Shown: piece by piece, positions 24,726-30,857 of the stretch | Numbering within the stretch: the stretch's first letter is position 1 | Layout of the letters: each line of letters begins with the position of its first letter | NCBI RefSeq assembly: GCF_026008495.1 | Contig: NZ_BQUN01000137.1 | Span: forward strand, 151,198 to 185,142 | From: Streptomyces sp. A012304 | Lineage (GTDB): Bacteria; Actinomycetota; Actinomycetes; Streptomycetales; Streptomycetaceae | Direction: 5' to 3' | Length of the DNA: 33,945 nt | Program-made: the position numbers and the translations under genes | The notes under the pieces: model-generated | Seen by the model: the letters and a program-made list of their open reading frames with translations, nothing else | Databases searched by the model: none | Told to the model about the DNA's origin: nothing

Positions 24726-26014
24726 CAGGCTTGGAAAGCGGCCTCGGACTCGTCGAAGAACATCTTCACCGCGTCGGCGACCTTCACCTTGCCGAGACTC
24801 ATGTCACCGCCGATGCGCAGGAAGGCGGCCTCGGAGGTGTCGGCGCCGGACGGGTGCGGGGTGATCTTCCCGAGGACACCCGCCTTGGCCGTGTCCTCCT
24901 CGTACTTCGCGATCTCCTTGCCGACGGCGTCGCTCGGCTTGTACGCCTCGTACTGCTCGGTGCTGGCGAGGATGCCGCGGTCGTACCCCATGATCTTGCC
25001 GACCTCGGGGTCGTGGACCATGAAGTTGATGAACTGGGCGACCTCCTTCGGGTGCTGGGTGCGCGCTGAGGCGCTCAGCATCAGGGAGGCGAGGTACTGG
25101 CCGGTGTTCTTGCCGTCCATGGTGGGGATCGGCGCGAGGCCGTATTCGCTGGTGCCCTCGGCCGTGTAGCGCACGGTGAAGTTGTCCCAGGTGAATTCCG
25201 AGGCGCCGTGCACGGCCGTGACGGACGACTTCGGGCGGTCCTGCGCGACGACCTTCGGGTCGGTGATGATGCCGGCCTTGACGCGGTTGTAGCCGTCGGT
25301 CCACCACTCCGTCAGGTCGGCCTTGTCGAATCCGAGGCCGTCCTTGGTGAAGAACGCCTTGCCGTTCTGACGGAGGTACAGGTCGTAGAGGTACATGATG
25401 CTGAAGTAGCCGGTGTCCCCGGGGATCTTCGTCTTGTCGTAGATGGTCTTCAGGGCCTTGAAGTACTCGTCCCAGGTCCAGCCGGGCTGCGGCGTGACGC
25501 CCGCCTTCTGGAAGACCTTCTTGTCGATGACCAGTGCCATGGTGTTGGAGCCGACGGGAATGCCCAGCTGCTTGCCGTCCACCTCACCGACCGAGACGAC
25601 ACCCGCGCGGAAGTTGTCGACGCTCAGATTTCCCGCGTCGATCTGCGACTTGAGGTCCAGCAGGATGCCGCGCTTGTCGTACTTCCGAAGAAATCCAACG
25701 GCGTTCTGGAATACGTCCGGCGGATTTCCACCGGCGGCCTGCGTCTGGAACTTCTCCCAGTATGCGACGTAGTCCTGGAAGTCCGTCTTCACCTTGATCT
25801 TCGGGTACTTCTTCTCGAACAGCGCGATGGACTGGTTGATCCGCTTCGCCCGCTCGTCCGCGCCCCACCAGGAGTAACGGATCGTCACCGTTCCGTCGGC
25901 GGAGGTGCCGCCGTTCCCGCCACAGCCGGTCGTGGCGGCCAGCCCCAGCGTGGCCGCCGAGGCCCCGGCCGCCTTCAGGATCGTCCGTCTCTCAACATTC
26001 CTGCTGGTTCCCAC
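24725..26014 (-). CDS. Extracellular sugar-binding lipoprotein (ABC importer)
   Basis: A 429-residue family 1 solute-binding protein. The N terminus ERRTILKAAGASAATLGLAATTGC has a twin-arginine motif and a hydrophobic stretch ending at Cys31, the likely lipid anchor, although the residue at -3 is Thr rather than Leu. Mature features include TIRYSWWGADERAKRINQSI, FEKKYPKIKVKTDF, AAGGNPPDVFQNAVGFLRKYD and FINFMVHDPEVGKIMGYDRG, as in sugar-binding proteins of the YesO type. The start is GTG 26014 with GGGGAGGG upstream. It is the first gene of the cluster. Two LacI-type palindromes lie about 40-60 bp before it. Confidence 0.94.
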   Translation of the reverse strand: MGTSRNVERRTILKAAGASAATLGLAATTGCGGNGGTSADGTVTIRYSWWGADERAKRINQSIALFEKKYPKIKVKTDFQDYVAYWEKFQTQAAGGNPPDVFQNAVGFLRKYDKRGILLDLKSQIDAGNLSVDNFRAGVVSVGEVDGKQLGIPVGSNTMALVIDKKVFQKAGVTPQPGWTWDEYFKALKTIYDKTKIPGDTGYFSIMYLYDLYLRQNGKAFFTKDGLGFDKADLTEWWTDGYNRVKAGIITDPKVVAQDRPKSSVTAVHGASEFTWDNFTVRYTAEGTSEYGLAPIPTMDGKNTGQYLASLMLSASARTQHPKEVAQFINFMVHDPEVGKIMGYDRGILASTEQYEAYKPSDAVGKEIAKYEEDTAKAGVLGKITPHPSGADTSEAAFLRIGGDMSLGKVKVADAVKMFFDESEAAFQA

Positions 26015-26328
26015 AGTCGGGCCCTCCCCGCGGCGTCGTCGCCGCTTGCATGAATCGTTTCAAGAAAGCGCTTGCTGGCACAAGGTACGAGGGGGTTGAG
26101 GGAGCGTCAATGATTCGGACAGGAATTTCTTGCCGGGCGGCTGCCGGGAGTTGTCGCCGCGTCAGGTGAGGGCCGCGGTGGTTACGGGGTGAAGTCGCAG
26201 GTGGGGGGCGGTTGTTCGGGGATCCGGACGCTGGTGGGGGGTGTGGAGCGCCGGCCGGGGCGACTGAAATCCGGATGAAGGATGGGGGGTTGGTGGTGGT
26301 GCGGAAGTGGTTGCTGTGACGTCAGGGG
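26015..26328 (-). promoter_or_regulatory. Upstream region of the sugar cluster with LacI-type palindromes
   Basis: No gene is seen here. TGAATCGTTTCA (26051-26062) is a 10/12 palindrome centred on CG, and AAGCGCTT (26066-26073) is a perfect one within the wider dyad CAAGAAAGCGCTTGCTGG; both have the central CG typical of LacI-family operators, and their centres are 13 bp apart. A TTGTGC on the minus strand just upstream may be a -35 box. No regulator gene is in the window. From about 26100 to 26328 the sequence is G-rich on the plus strand and I see nothing further in it. Confidence 0.5.
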
Positions 26329-26718
26329 CTAGTCACCCCTGCACCACAGGTAGCTGCCCGGCGTCGTCGCGCACGCCTCGAGCAGCTCGGCGAGATCGAG
26401 CAGGGCGGCCCTGCGCCGCTCGTCGGCGCACCGTCGCGCCAGGGCGACGGCCTCGTCCCGGGCGGCTCGGGCCTCGTGCTCGCCGAAGAACGTGTCGCCG
26501 TAGGGATCCACCCGGCGGAGGCCGCCCGAGCTGTGCCGGTCGAGCGCGTCCAGGGCGCCCGAGCGATGCGTGCCGCGCCCGCCCGAGCGGTGCCCGTCGA
26601 GCGCGCCCAGCACCCGTGCCAGGGCCTCGCCGTGCTGGTAGGACGCGCGCAGCAGGGTGTCCGCGGATGATCCCTTTCGCGCGGGCCGCCGCGAGTGAAG
26701 TTCCAGCTCAATCCCCAT
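26329..26718 (-). CDS. Small protein of unknown function with an internal repeat
   Basis: A 129-residue soluble protein I do not recognise. It is rich in Arg, Ala and Asp. An 11-residue segment occurs twice: LGALDGHRSGG and LDALDRHSSGG, 19 residues apart, matched in DNA by 31-bp copies at 26523-26553 and 26580-26610 (28 of 31 identical). The second half (EARAARDEAVALARRCADERRRAALLDLAELLEACA) is predicted helical. I chose ATG 26718 (MGIELELHSRR); an alternative in-frame start at 26751 exists, and the Shine-Dalgarno is weak. It lies upstream of the sugar cluster on the same strand, about 314 bp away, and behind the second tRNA-Val. Confidence 0.65.
   Translation of the reverse strand: MGIELELHSRRPARKGSSADTLLRASYQHGEALARVLGALDGHRSGGRGTHRSGALDALDRHSSGGLRRVDPYGDTFFGEHEARAARDEAVALARRCADERRRAALLDLAELLEACATTPGSYLWCRGD
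26523..26610. repeat. 31-bp imperfect direct repeat inside a small gene
   Basis: Copies at 26523-26553 and 26580-26610 differ at three positions. The 57-bp distance keeps the reading frame, so this looks like an in-frame segmental duplication. Confidence 0.75.
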
Positions 26719-26829
26719 GAGAACTTCTTCTGAGACCTTCCTCCGCAGCACATGCCGGGGCCGGCCGTCACCCGGCGGCAGCAGCCGGCCGACCGTGGGG
26801 CGCGTCGGCCCGGCCGGCCTCGCACAACG

Positions 26830-26865
26830 ACGGCGGCCCGTCTGCTCTCACAGACGGGCCGCCGT
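26830..26865 (-). terminator. Hairpin after the second tRNA-Val
   Basis: ACGGCGGCCCGTCTG at 26830-26844 is the exact complement of CAGACGGGCCGCCGT at 26851-26865, with a 6-nt loop. It lies 6 bp beyond the tRNA 3' end, the same spacing as at the first copy, although the stem sequence is unrelated. Confidence 0.85.
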
Positions 26866-26871
26866 TCCGGG

Positions 26872-26943
26872 TGGGCGATACTGGGTTCGAACCAGTGACC
26901 TCTTCGGTGTGAACGAAGCGCTCTCCCACTGAGCTAATCGCCC
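26872..26943 (-). tRNA. tRNA-Val (CAC), second identical copy
   Basis: All 72 nt equal the copy at 16397-16468, including acceptor stem GGGCGAT/ATCGCCC and anticodon CAC. Flanks differ, so the identity is limited to the tRNA. On the minus strand a -10-like TAATGT (26962-26957) lies 14 bp upstream; the -35 box is unclear. Confidence 0.97.
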
Positions 26944-27019
26944 GGACGCAGGAAGAACATTACCCCATGTCAGGGGGTACCTGTGACCACCGGTGGCCGA
27001 TCCCCGCGCCCGCCGCCGC

Positions 27020-27478
27020 TCACTGGTTCTTGATCTTCCACGGCATCACGAGGCCGAACTTCCACAGGTAGATGCCCACGATGACGCCGATGATCACGAG
27101 CCCGATCGAGGTCAGGATGATGTTGCGGCGCCGCACCTTGGGGTCGAGGGCACGCTGCGCCGCCTCGGTGACCTTGCGCTTGGTCCAGCGCAGCACCAAC
27201 TGGGCCCAGACGAACTCGGTCGCCCAGATGGCCATGCCGCCGAAGATCACCACCCAGCCCGGTCCGGGCAGCGGCAGCATGATAATGCCGGCCACCACCA
27301 CCGCGAGGCCCACGATGAAAATGCCGACCTGCCAGCTCAGGTGCAGTATGCGGCGCGCCTTGATGAACTCCGGCGCCCGGGAGCCGAGCCCCTGCTCCTG
27401 CTCCTCCGTCGCCCTGTCCGTCTTCGCGTCGTCCGCCGCCATGGCTACCTCGCCCGGCTCGTCACTCCCCGTATTCAT
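27020..27478 (-). CDS. PGPGW-motif transmembrane protein (TIGR02611-like)
   Basis: A 152-residue membrane protein. It carries the signature LPLPGPGWVVIFGGMAIWATEF that defines the PGPGW family. Hydrophobic helices are at about 49-66 (VGIFIVGLAVVVAGIIML), 73-90 and 119-138 (NIILTSIGLVIIGVIVGIYLW). The N-terminal 40 residues are acidic and polar, and a basic stretch KRKVTEAAQRALDPKVRRR separates helices two and three. The role is unknown. ATG 27478 is the longest start; ATG 27442 has a better GAGG Shine-Dalgarno and may be the real one. It is divergent from ssgB across about 190 bp. Confidence 0.88.
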   Translation of the reverse strand: MNTGSDEPGEVAMAADDAKTDRATEEQEQGLGSRAPEFIKARRILHLSWQVGIFIVGLAVVVAGIIMLPLPGPGWVVIFGGMAIWATEFVWAQLVLRWTKRKVTEAAQRALDPKVRRRNIILTSIGLVIIGVIVGIYLWKFGLVMPWKIKNQ

Positions 27479-27571
27479 ACGGCCAAACCCTACCCGAGAG
27501 ATTGCCGGTCACCGTAATGGTGGTAGTAGGCGAACACTCTCTCGGCCGGAAGAGTTACGTAAACGCACGCA

Positions 27572-27611
27572 AAACCCTCAGAGGGGTTTACAACGGCACC
27601 GTAGGTGGCAT
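27572..27611 (+). promoter_or_regulatory. Putative sigma-H-type promoter and palindrome upstream of ssgB
   Basis: GTTTA (27586-27590), a 16-bp spacer and GGCAT (27607-27611) resemble the GTTT/GGGTA elements of sigma-B-like factors. ssgB of S. coelicolor is reported to depend on sigma-H. AAACCC (27572-27577) and GGGTTT (27584-27589) form a short dyad overlapping the -35 box. Assignment is tentative. Confidence 0.4.
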
Positions 27612-27670
27612 GTCGATTTGGCCGACGTGCGAATCCCCGAGCGCACACTGAGCGAAAGGCCCTGGCGCTT

Positions 27671-28084
27671 ATGAACACCACGGTCAGCTGCGAGCTGCAC
27701 CTGCGCCTCGTTGTGTCGAGCGAGTCCTCCCTGCCTGTCCCCGCAGGCCTGCGGTACGACACGGCCGACCCCTACGCCGTGCACGCCACCTTCCACACCG
27801 GAGCCGAGGAGACCGTCGAGTGGGTGTTCGCCCGCGACCTCCTCGCCGAGGGTCTGCACCGGCCCACCGGCACCGGCGACGTCCGCGTCTGGCCGTCGCG
27901 CAGCCACGGTCAGGGCGTCGTCTGCATCGCCCTGAGCTCTCCGGAGGGCGAGGCTCTGCTCGAGGCCCCGGCGCGGGCCCTGGAATCCTTCCTGAAGCGG
28001 ACGGACGCGGCCGTGCCCCCGGGCACCGAGCACCGTCACTTCGACCTCGATCAGGAGCTCTCGCACATCCTGGCGGAAAGCTAG
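27671..28084 (+). CDS. ssgB: Sporulation-specific cell division protein SsgB
   Basis: A 137-residue SsgA-like protein. In Streptomyces, SsgB localises with SsgA at future septum sites in aerial hyphae, recruits FtsZ and stimulates its polymerisation, which starts sporulation septation. The sequence MNTTVSCELHLRLVVSSE, the core DPYAVHATFHTGAEETVEWVFARDLL and the C terminus HFDLDQELSHILAES match SsgB, which is almost invariant across the genus, so it marks the organism as a streptomycete but not the species. No signal peptide or membrane helix is present. I chose ATG 27671 because it is the conserved start; the nearest purine-rich stretch, GAAAGG, is rather far upstream. Two strong hairpins follow the gene. 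Confidence 0.98.
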   Translation: MNTTVSCELHLRLVVSSESSLPVPAGLRYDTADPYAVHATFHTGAEETVEWVFARDLLAEGLHRPTGTGDVRVWPSRSHGQGVVCIALSSPEGEALLEAPARALESFLKRTDAAVPPGTEHRHFDLDQELSHILAES

Positions 28085-28161
28085 GACGGGCTCCCGCTGA
28101 GCCGCCCGGCGCCGTCCACTCGGGGAGACGGCTCGGGCCAGGACAACCGCATAGGGCAGGA

Positions 28162-28201
28162 GTCGGCGCCGTGCCACGAACACCCGTGGCACGGCGCCGA
28201 C
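28162..28201 (+). terminator. Strong terminator after ssgB
   Basis: A perfect 17-bp stem: GTCGGCGCCGTGCCACG at 28162-28178 pairs with 28185-28201 around the 6-nt loop AACACC. It lies 77 bp after the ssgB stop. No T tract follows. Confidence 0.85.
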
Positions 28202-28228
28202 GCGCGTCCGAAGAGCCGTGACGGCCCC

Positions 28229-28273
28229 CCTGCGGGTCCGTTCGCCGCCGCGCCGGCGAGCGGGACCCGCAGG
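28229..28273 (+). terminator. Second hairpin between ssgB and the CGNR gene
   Basis: CCTGCGGGTCC (28229-28239) pairs with GGACCCGCAGG (28263-28273), and the interior continues pairing with a wobble and a bulge (TTCGCCG with CGGCGAG). Together with the hairpin at 28162-28201 it makes a tandem terminator in the roughly 296-bp gap 28085-28380, where no gene is seen. Confidence 0.65.
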
Positions 28274-28380
28274 TGCCCGGTTGTCCGGGTGATGACCACC
28301 CGTGGCTCAAGAGCCCGGTGCGGCTACCATCGGCCAGCATCGGCGGGCGCCCGCCCGACCCCCAGGCCAGGGAGCGAAAC

Positions 28381-28941
28381 GTGCTGATCACCCACGACAC
28401 CCGGTGTTCGCTCGACGCCGTGGTGGATCTGGTCAACACCGCACCGGACGACGACACCTCGCCCGACGGGCTGCCCGATGTGGCCACCCTCGCGGATTTC
28501 GTACGAAAGCACGAAATCAGTGACGTCGGGATCCTCTCCGAGTTCGACCTGTCCGCGGTGCGCAAGATCCGCGGGCGGTTCGCGGGGATCTTCGCGGCGC
28601 CGGACGCCCGCACCGCCGCCGGACTGATCAACGAGCTGGTCGCCGCCGCGGGCACCACACCCCGCCTCACCGACCACGACGGTTACGACTGGCACGTGCA
28701 CTACTTCGCGCCCGGCGCCTCCGTCGCGGACCACCTGGCGGCGGACTGCGGCATGGCGCTGGCGTTCTTCGTGGTGGCCGGCGAGCAGGAACGACTGCGG
28801 CGCTGCGAGGCCCCGGACTGCCGGCGCGCCTTCGTCGACCTCTCCCGCAACCGCTCCCGCCGCTACTGCGACAGCCGCACCTGCGGCAACCGCCTCCACG
28901 TGGCCGCCTACCGCGCACGCCGCAAGGAAGCCACGGGCTGA
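28381..28941 (+). CDS. CGNR zinc finger domain protein
   Basis: A 186-residue protein with the two-part layout of the CGNR family: an N-terminal ABATE-like helical domain (about 1-135, with DLVNT at 16-20 and ADFVRKHEI) and a C-terminal zinc finger. The likely zinc ligands are Cys142, Cys147, Cys163 and Cys168, and the name-giving CGNR is at 168-171 followed by the basic helix LHVAAYRARRK. Members are thought to be DNA-binding regulators, often stress related; the targets are unknown. The GTG start at 28381 has GGGAGCG upstream. It stands alone between terminators on its left and a convergent small gene on its right. Confidence 0.93.
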   Translation: MLITHDTRCSLDAVVDLVNTAPDDDTSPDGLPDVATLADFVRKHEISDVGILSEFDLSAVRKIRGRFAGIFAAPDARTAAGLINELVAAAGTTPRLTDHDGYDWHVHYFAPGASVADHLAADCGMALAFFVVAGEQERLRRCEAPDCRRAFVDLSRNRSRRYCDSRTCGNRLHVAAYRARRKEATG

Positions 28942-29068
28942 GGCCGGGCCCGGCGTACGTCAGGGCCGGCGCGCTGTGGGCGTGCCGGCGCTCAGGACGG
29001 CCCCGTGCCCGCCGGTTCTCGATGCCGACGCGGTCCCGGCGGGTGACGCCGGGAACCGCGGGTACGGC

Positions 29069-29257
29069 TCACAGCAGCAGCAGGTCGTGCAGCGAGGCCA
29101 TGAGCAGCAGACACCCGATCACCGCAAGGAAGATCATCAGCGGTGGCTGGGAAAGGGCGAAAAGGCACCCGCGCGGCTCGTCCTGCTTCGGCGCGGCGTC
29201 GCTCTGTGTCGGGTCCAGCATCTCGCGGGCGATGATGACGCAGGCGGTACGCGCCAC
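29069..29257 (-). CDS. Small single-span membrane protein
   Basis: Up to 62 residues, ending in one hydrophobic helix (PPLMIFLAVIGCLLLMASLHDLLLL) after a polar N terminus (LDPTQSDAAPKQDEPRGC). The GTG start at 29257 and the ATG at 29221 (50 residues) are both possible; neither has a strong Shine-Dalgarno. The clean segregation of a polar head and a membrane helix, unlike GC-driven chance frames that are rich in Arg and Pro, is the reason to call it real. The function is unknown. Confidence 0.6.
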   Translation of the reverse strand: MARTACVIIAREMLDPTQSDAAPKQDEPRGCLFALSQPPLMIFLAVIGCLLLMASLHDLLLL

Positions 29258-29420
29258 GCGATCAGCACCCTGGATTGAGCGGGTGGGCGCCGGATTCCGT
29301 GAGGTCGGCTTTCAGCCGTGATCACTTGCGCGCGTGTGCGGCCCGACTGTGTCGTTTCCGACCCGCGCCGTCGCGTGCGGTGCCGTCGGGTGCGGAGCCG
29401 TCCCACCCGTGGTGCGCGCC

Positions 29421-29450
29421 CGGTGCCGTACCGCCGCGGGTACGGCACCG
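29421..29450 (-). terminator. Hairpin at the 3' end of a small membrane-protein gene
   Basis: CGGTGCCGTACC at 29421-29432 is the exact complement of GGTACGGCACCG at 29439-29450, with a 6-nt loop. It begins 2 bp after the stop codon of the minus-strand gene at 29453. Confidence 0.8.
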
Positions 29451-29452
29451 CG

Positions 29453-29896
29453 TCATATGCCGTGCTTCTTCAGGATGGCCTCGATGTCGCTGAAGTCCTC
29501 GGAGGCGTTCGCGCGGGGCGCGCCGGCGGGGCCGGCCGCCGGACGGGTGCCCTGGCCCAGGGAGGGCGCCGAGGCGGCCGGGGACACCGCCGGGCCCTGC
29601 CCGGAGCGGGCCGCGGCCTTGCGCTCCCTGCGGGTGCCGCCACGGCGGCGCTCCACGGCGCGGGTGGTCGCGAAGAGCGCCCACGCCACGCCGAGCACGA
29701 CGAAGCCGGCCCAGGCGGTCGGGCTGAAGGCGGTGTCGGCGACCCACTCGACGATCCCGGTCATCACGAGTCCGAGCGGGACGAGGGCGTAGGCCGCGAT
29801 CCGGGCCGCGCTCAGGAATCGCTTGCGCCAGGCCGTGACGGCCGCGACGCCCAGGCCGGCCGCGGCTACGGCGGAACAGACGGTCTCGGCAATCAT
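29453..29896 (-). CDS. Small membrane protein of unknown function
   Basis: A 147-residue protein with three hydrophobic segments at about 5-22 (TVCSAVAAAGLGVAAVTAW), 31-52 (AARIAAYALVPLGLVMTGIV) and 61-78 (TAWAGFVVLGVAWALFATT). A basic stretch RRRGGTRRERKAAAR and a flexible Ala/Pro/Gly linker follow, ending in the conserved-looking tail EDFSDIEAILKKHGI. The layout suggests a membrane anchor with a cytoplasmic tail that may bind a partner; that is inference. ATG 29896 has GGAGGA five bases upstream, which decides the start over longer in-frame options. No related gene is adjacent. Confidence 0.85.
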   Translation of the reverse strand: MIAETVCSAVAAAGLGVAAVTAWRKRFLSAARIAAYALVPLGLVMTGIVEWVADTAFSPTAWAGFVVLGVAWALFATTRAVERRRGGTRRERKAAARSGQGPAVSPAASAPSLGQGTRPAAGPAGAPRANASEDFSDIEAILKKHGI

Positions 29897-30047
29897 CCGG
29901 TCCTCCAGACACGGCGCACTCGGGCAAGAGACGACTCGGCGCCACGCAAGCGGCGCCTCGTCCCTTCCATCGTGCACCTGAGCGGTGCTCCCGGGCCATG
30001 TTCCGGCCGGACATCAGGGACATCTCCGGGTCGGCTCCTCCGCAGGT

Positions 30048-30107
30048 GCCGGTCGGCTCGTGCGCGATGCCGGTCGGCTCGTGCGCGATGCCGGTCGGCT
30101 CGTGCGC
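30048..30107 (+). repeat. Three tandem copies of a 21-bp unit
   Basis: The unit GCCGGTCGGCTCGTGCGCGAT starts at 30048, 30069 and 30090. The first two copies are complete and the third matches for 18 bases. Confidence 0.92.
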
Positions 30108-30160
30108 AGGGTGCCCGCCGGTCAGGGACGCACGGTCCACCTGTCTACAGGTCGTACGGC

Positions 30161-30261
30161 CGGTGCGGGACGGTCCCGGTAGTACGGGTCGTACGGGTCG
30201 CACCACCCGTGCGGGACGGTCCCGGTCGTACGGCCGGTACGACCGGTGCGGGACGGTCCGG
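30161..30261 (+). repeat. Dispersed GGGACGGTCCC-containing repeats with an inverted repeat
   Basis: The core GTGCGGGACGGTCC occurs three times, starting at 30163, 30209 and 30246. Each core contains the small palindrome GGAC-G-GTCC. Between the second and third, CCGGTCGTAC (30222-30231) and GTACGACCGG (30237-30246) form a perfect 10-bp inverted repeat with a 5-nt loop. Confidence 0.85.
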
Positions 30262-30298
30262 ATTGGGGCGGCGGGGCAGCTGCTGGGAGACTGGGGGC

Positions 30299-30841
30299 AT
30301 GAGCGACTCCTCCCCGGCCCCCGCCCCGACGCCCGCGTCCGCCCGACCCGCCGTCGTCCTCGACGTCTGGTGCGAACTCCAGTGCCCGGACTGCCGCACC
30401 GCCCTCGACGATCTGCGCGCCCTGCGCGAGCGCTACGGCGACCGGATGGAGCTGCGGCTGCGGCACTTCCCGCTGGAGAAGCACAAGCACGCCTTCGCCG
30501 CCGCCCAGGCCGCCGAGGAGGCCGCGGAGCAGGGGCGGGGCTGGCCGTACGTCGAGGCGGTGCTGGGCCGGGTCGAGGAGCTGGACCGTACGGGAGAACC
30601 CTTCCTGGTCGAGATCGCCGGCGAACTCGGGCTGGACGCCGAGGAGTTCGACACCGCGCTCATCGACGGCCGGCACATCCTGATCGTGGACGCCGACCAG
30701 GCCGAGGGCAAGGCGATCGGCGTCACCGGCACCCCGACCTATGTCATCGGCGGCGAGCGGCTCGACGGCGGCAAGAGCCAGGAGGGCCTGCGCGCCCGCA
30801 TCGAGGAGATCGCGGACCGGCTCCTGGCCGAGCAGGGCTGA
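30299..30841 (+). CDS. DsbA family protein with CPDC active site
   Basis: A 180-residue thioredoxin-fold protein. The active-site pair is Cys29-Pro-Asp-Cys32 in WCELQCPDC, and the cis-proline loop is TGTPTYVIGGERLDG (Pro146). A helical insert (about 63-130, with HAFAAAQAAEEAAEQGRGW) is as in DsbA/FrnE-like proteins. There is no signal peptide or membrane anchor; the 17-residue N terminus is polar and Pro/Ala-rich, so a cytoplasmic role is likely, although the partner is unknown. ATG 30299 follows a G-rich stretch (GGGAGACTGGGGGC). Its stop codon is in a palindrome shared with the convergent acetyltransferase gene. Confidence 0.93.
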   Translation: MSDSSPAPAPTPASARPAVVLDVWCELQCPDCRTALDDLRALRERYGDRMELRLRHFPLEKHKHAFAAAQAAEEAAEQGRGWPYVEAVLGRVEELDRTGEPFLVEIAGELGLDAEEFDTALIDGRHILIVDADQAEGKAIGVTGTPTYVIGGERLDGGKSQEGLRARIEEIADRLLAEQG

Positions 30842-30857
30842 GGCCGGCCGGCCTCAG
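30838..30857. terminator. 20-bp palindrome spanning both stop codons of convergent genes
   Basis: CTGAGGCCGGCCGGCCTCAG is a perfect palindrome. It contains the TGA stop of the DsbA-family gene (30839-30841) and the TCA complement of the acetyltransferase stop (30854-30856). It can form an 8-bp stem with a 4-nt loop on either strand. Confidence 0.75.

Larger units (their letters stand above)
29897..30298. other. Repeat-rich non-coding stretch before the DsbA-family gene
   Basis: About 400 bp with no convincing gene. It holds three tandem 21-bp units (30048-30107), three copies of a GTGCGGGACGGTCC element (starting near 30163, 30209 and 30246) and a 10-bp inverted repeat. The promoter of the divergent small gene must lie at its left end and that of the DsbA-family gene at its right; neither could be placed. 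Confidence 0.6.

Noticed and set aside
16469..26871. Integrated mobile element at the tRNA-Val
   Set aside because: Two tRNA copies in direct orientation suggest an element boundary, but I found no integrase, relaxase, replication or phage gene between them.
30048..30261. CRISPR array
   Set aside because: Units are contiguous or irregular without unique spacers of constant size, and no cas gene is present.
29318..30298. Upstream extension of the DsbA-family frame
   Set aside because: The frame stays open to 29318 only because of GC bias; the extension is Arg-rich, crosses the repeat tract and lies opposite a better gene at 29453-29896.
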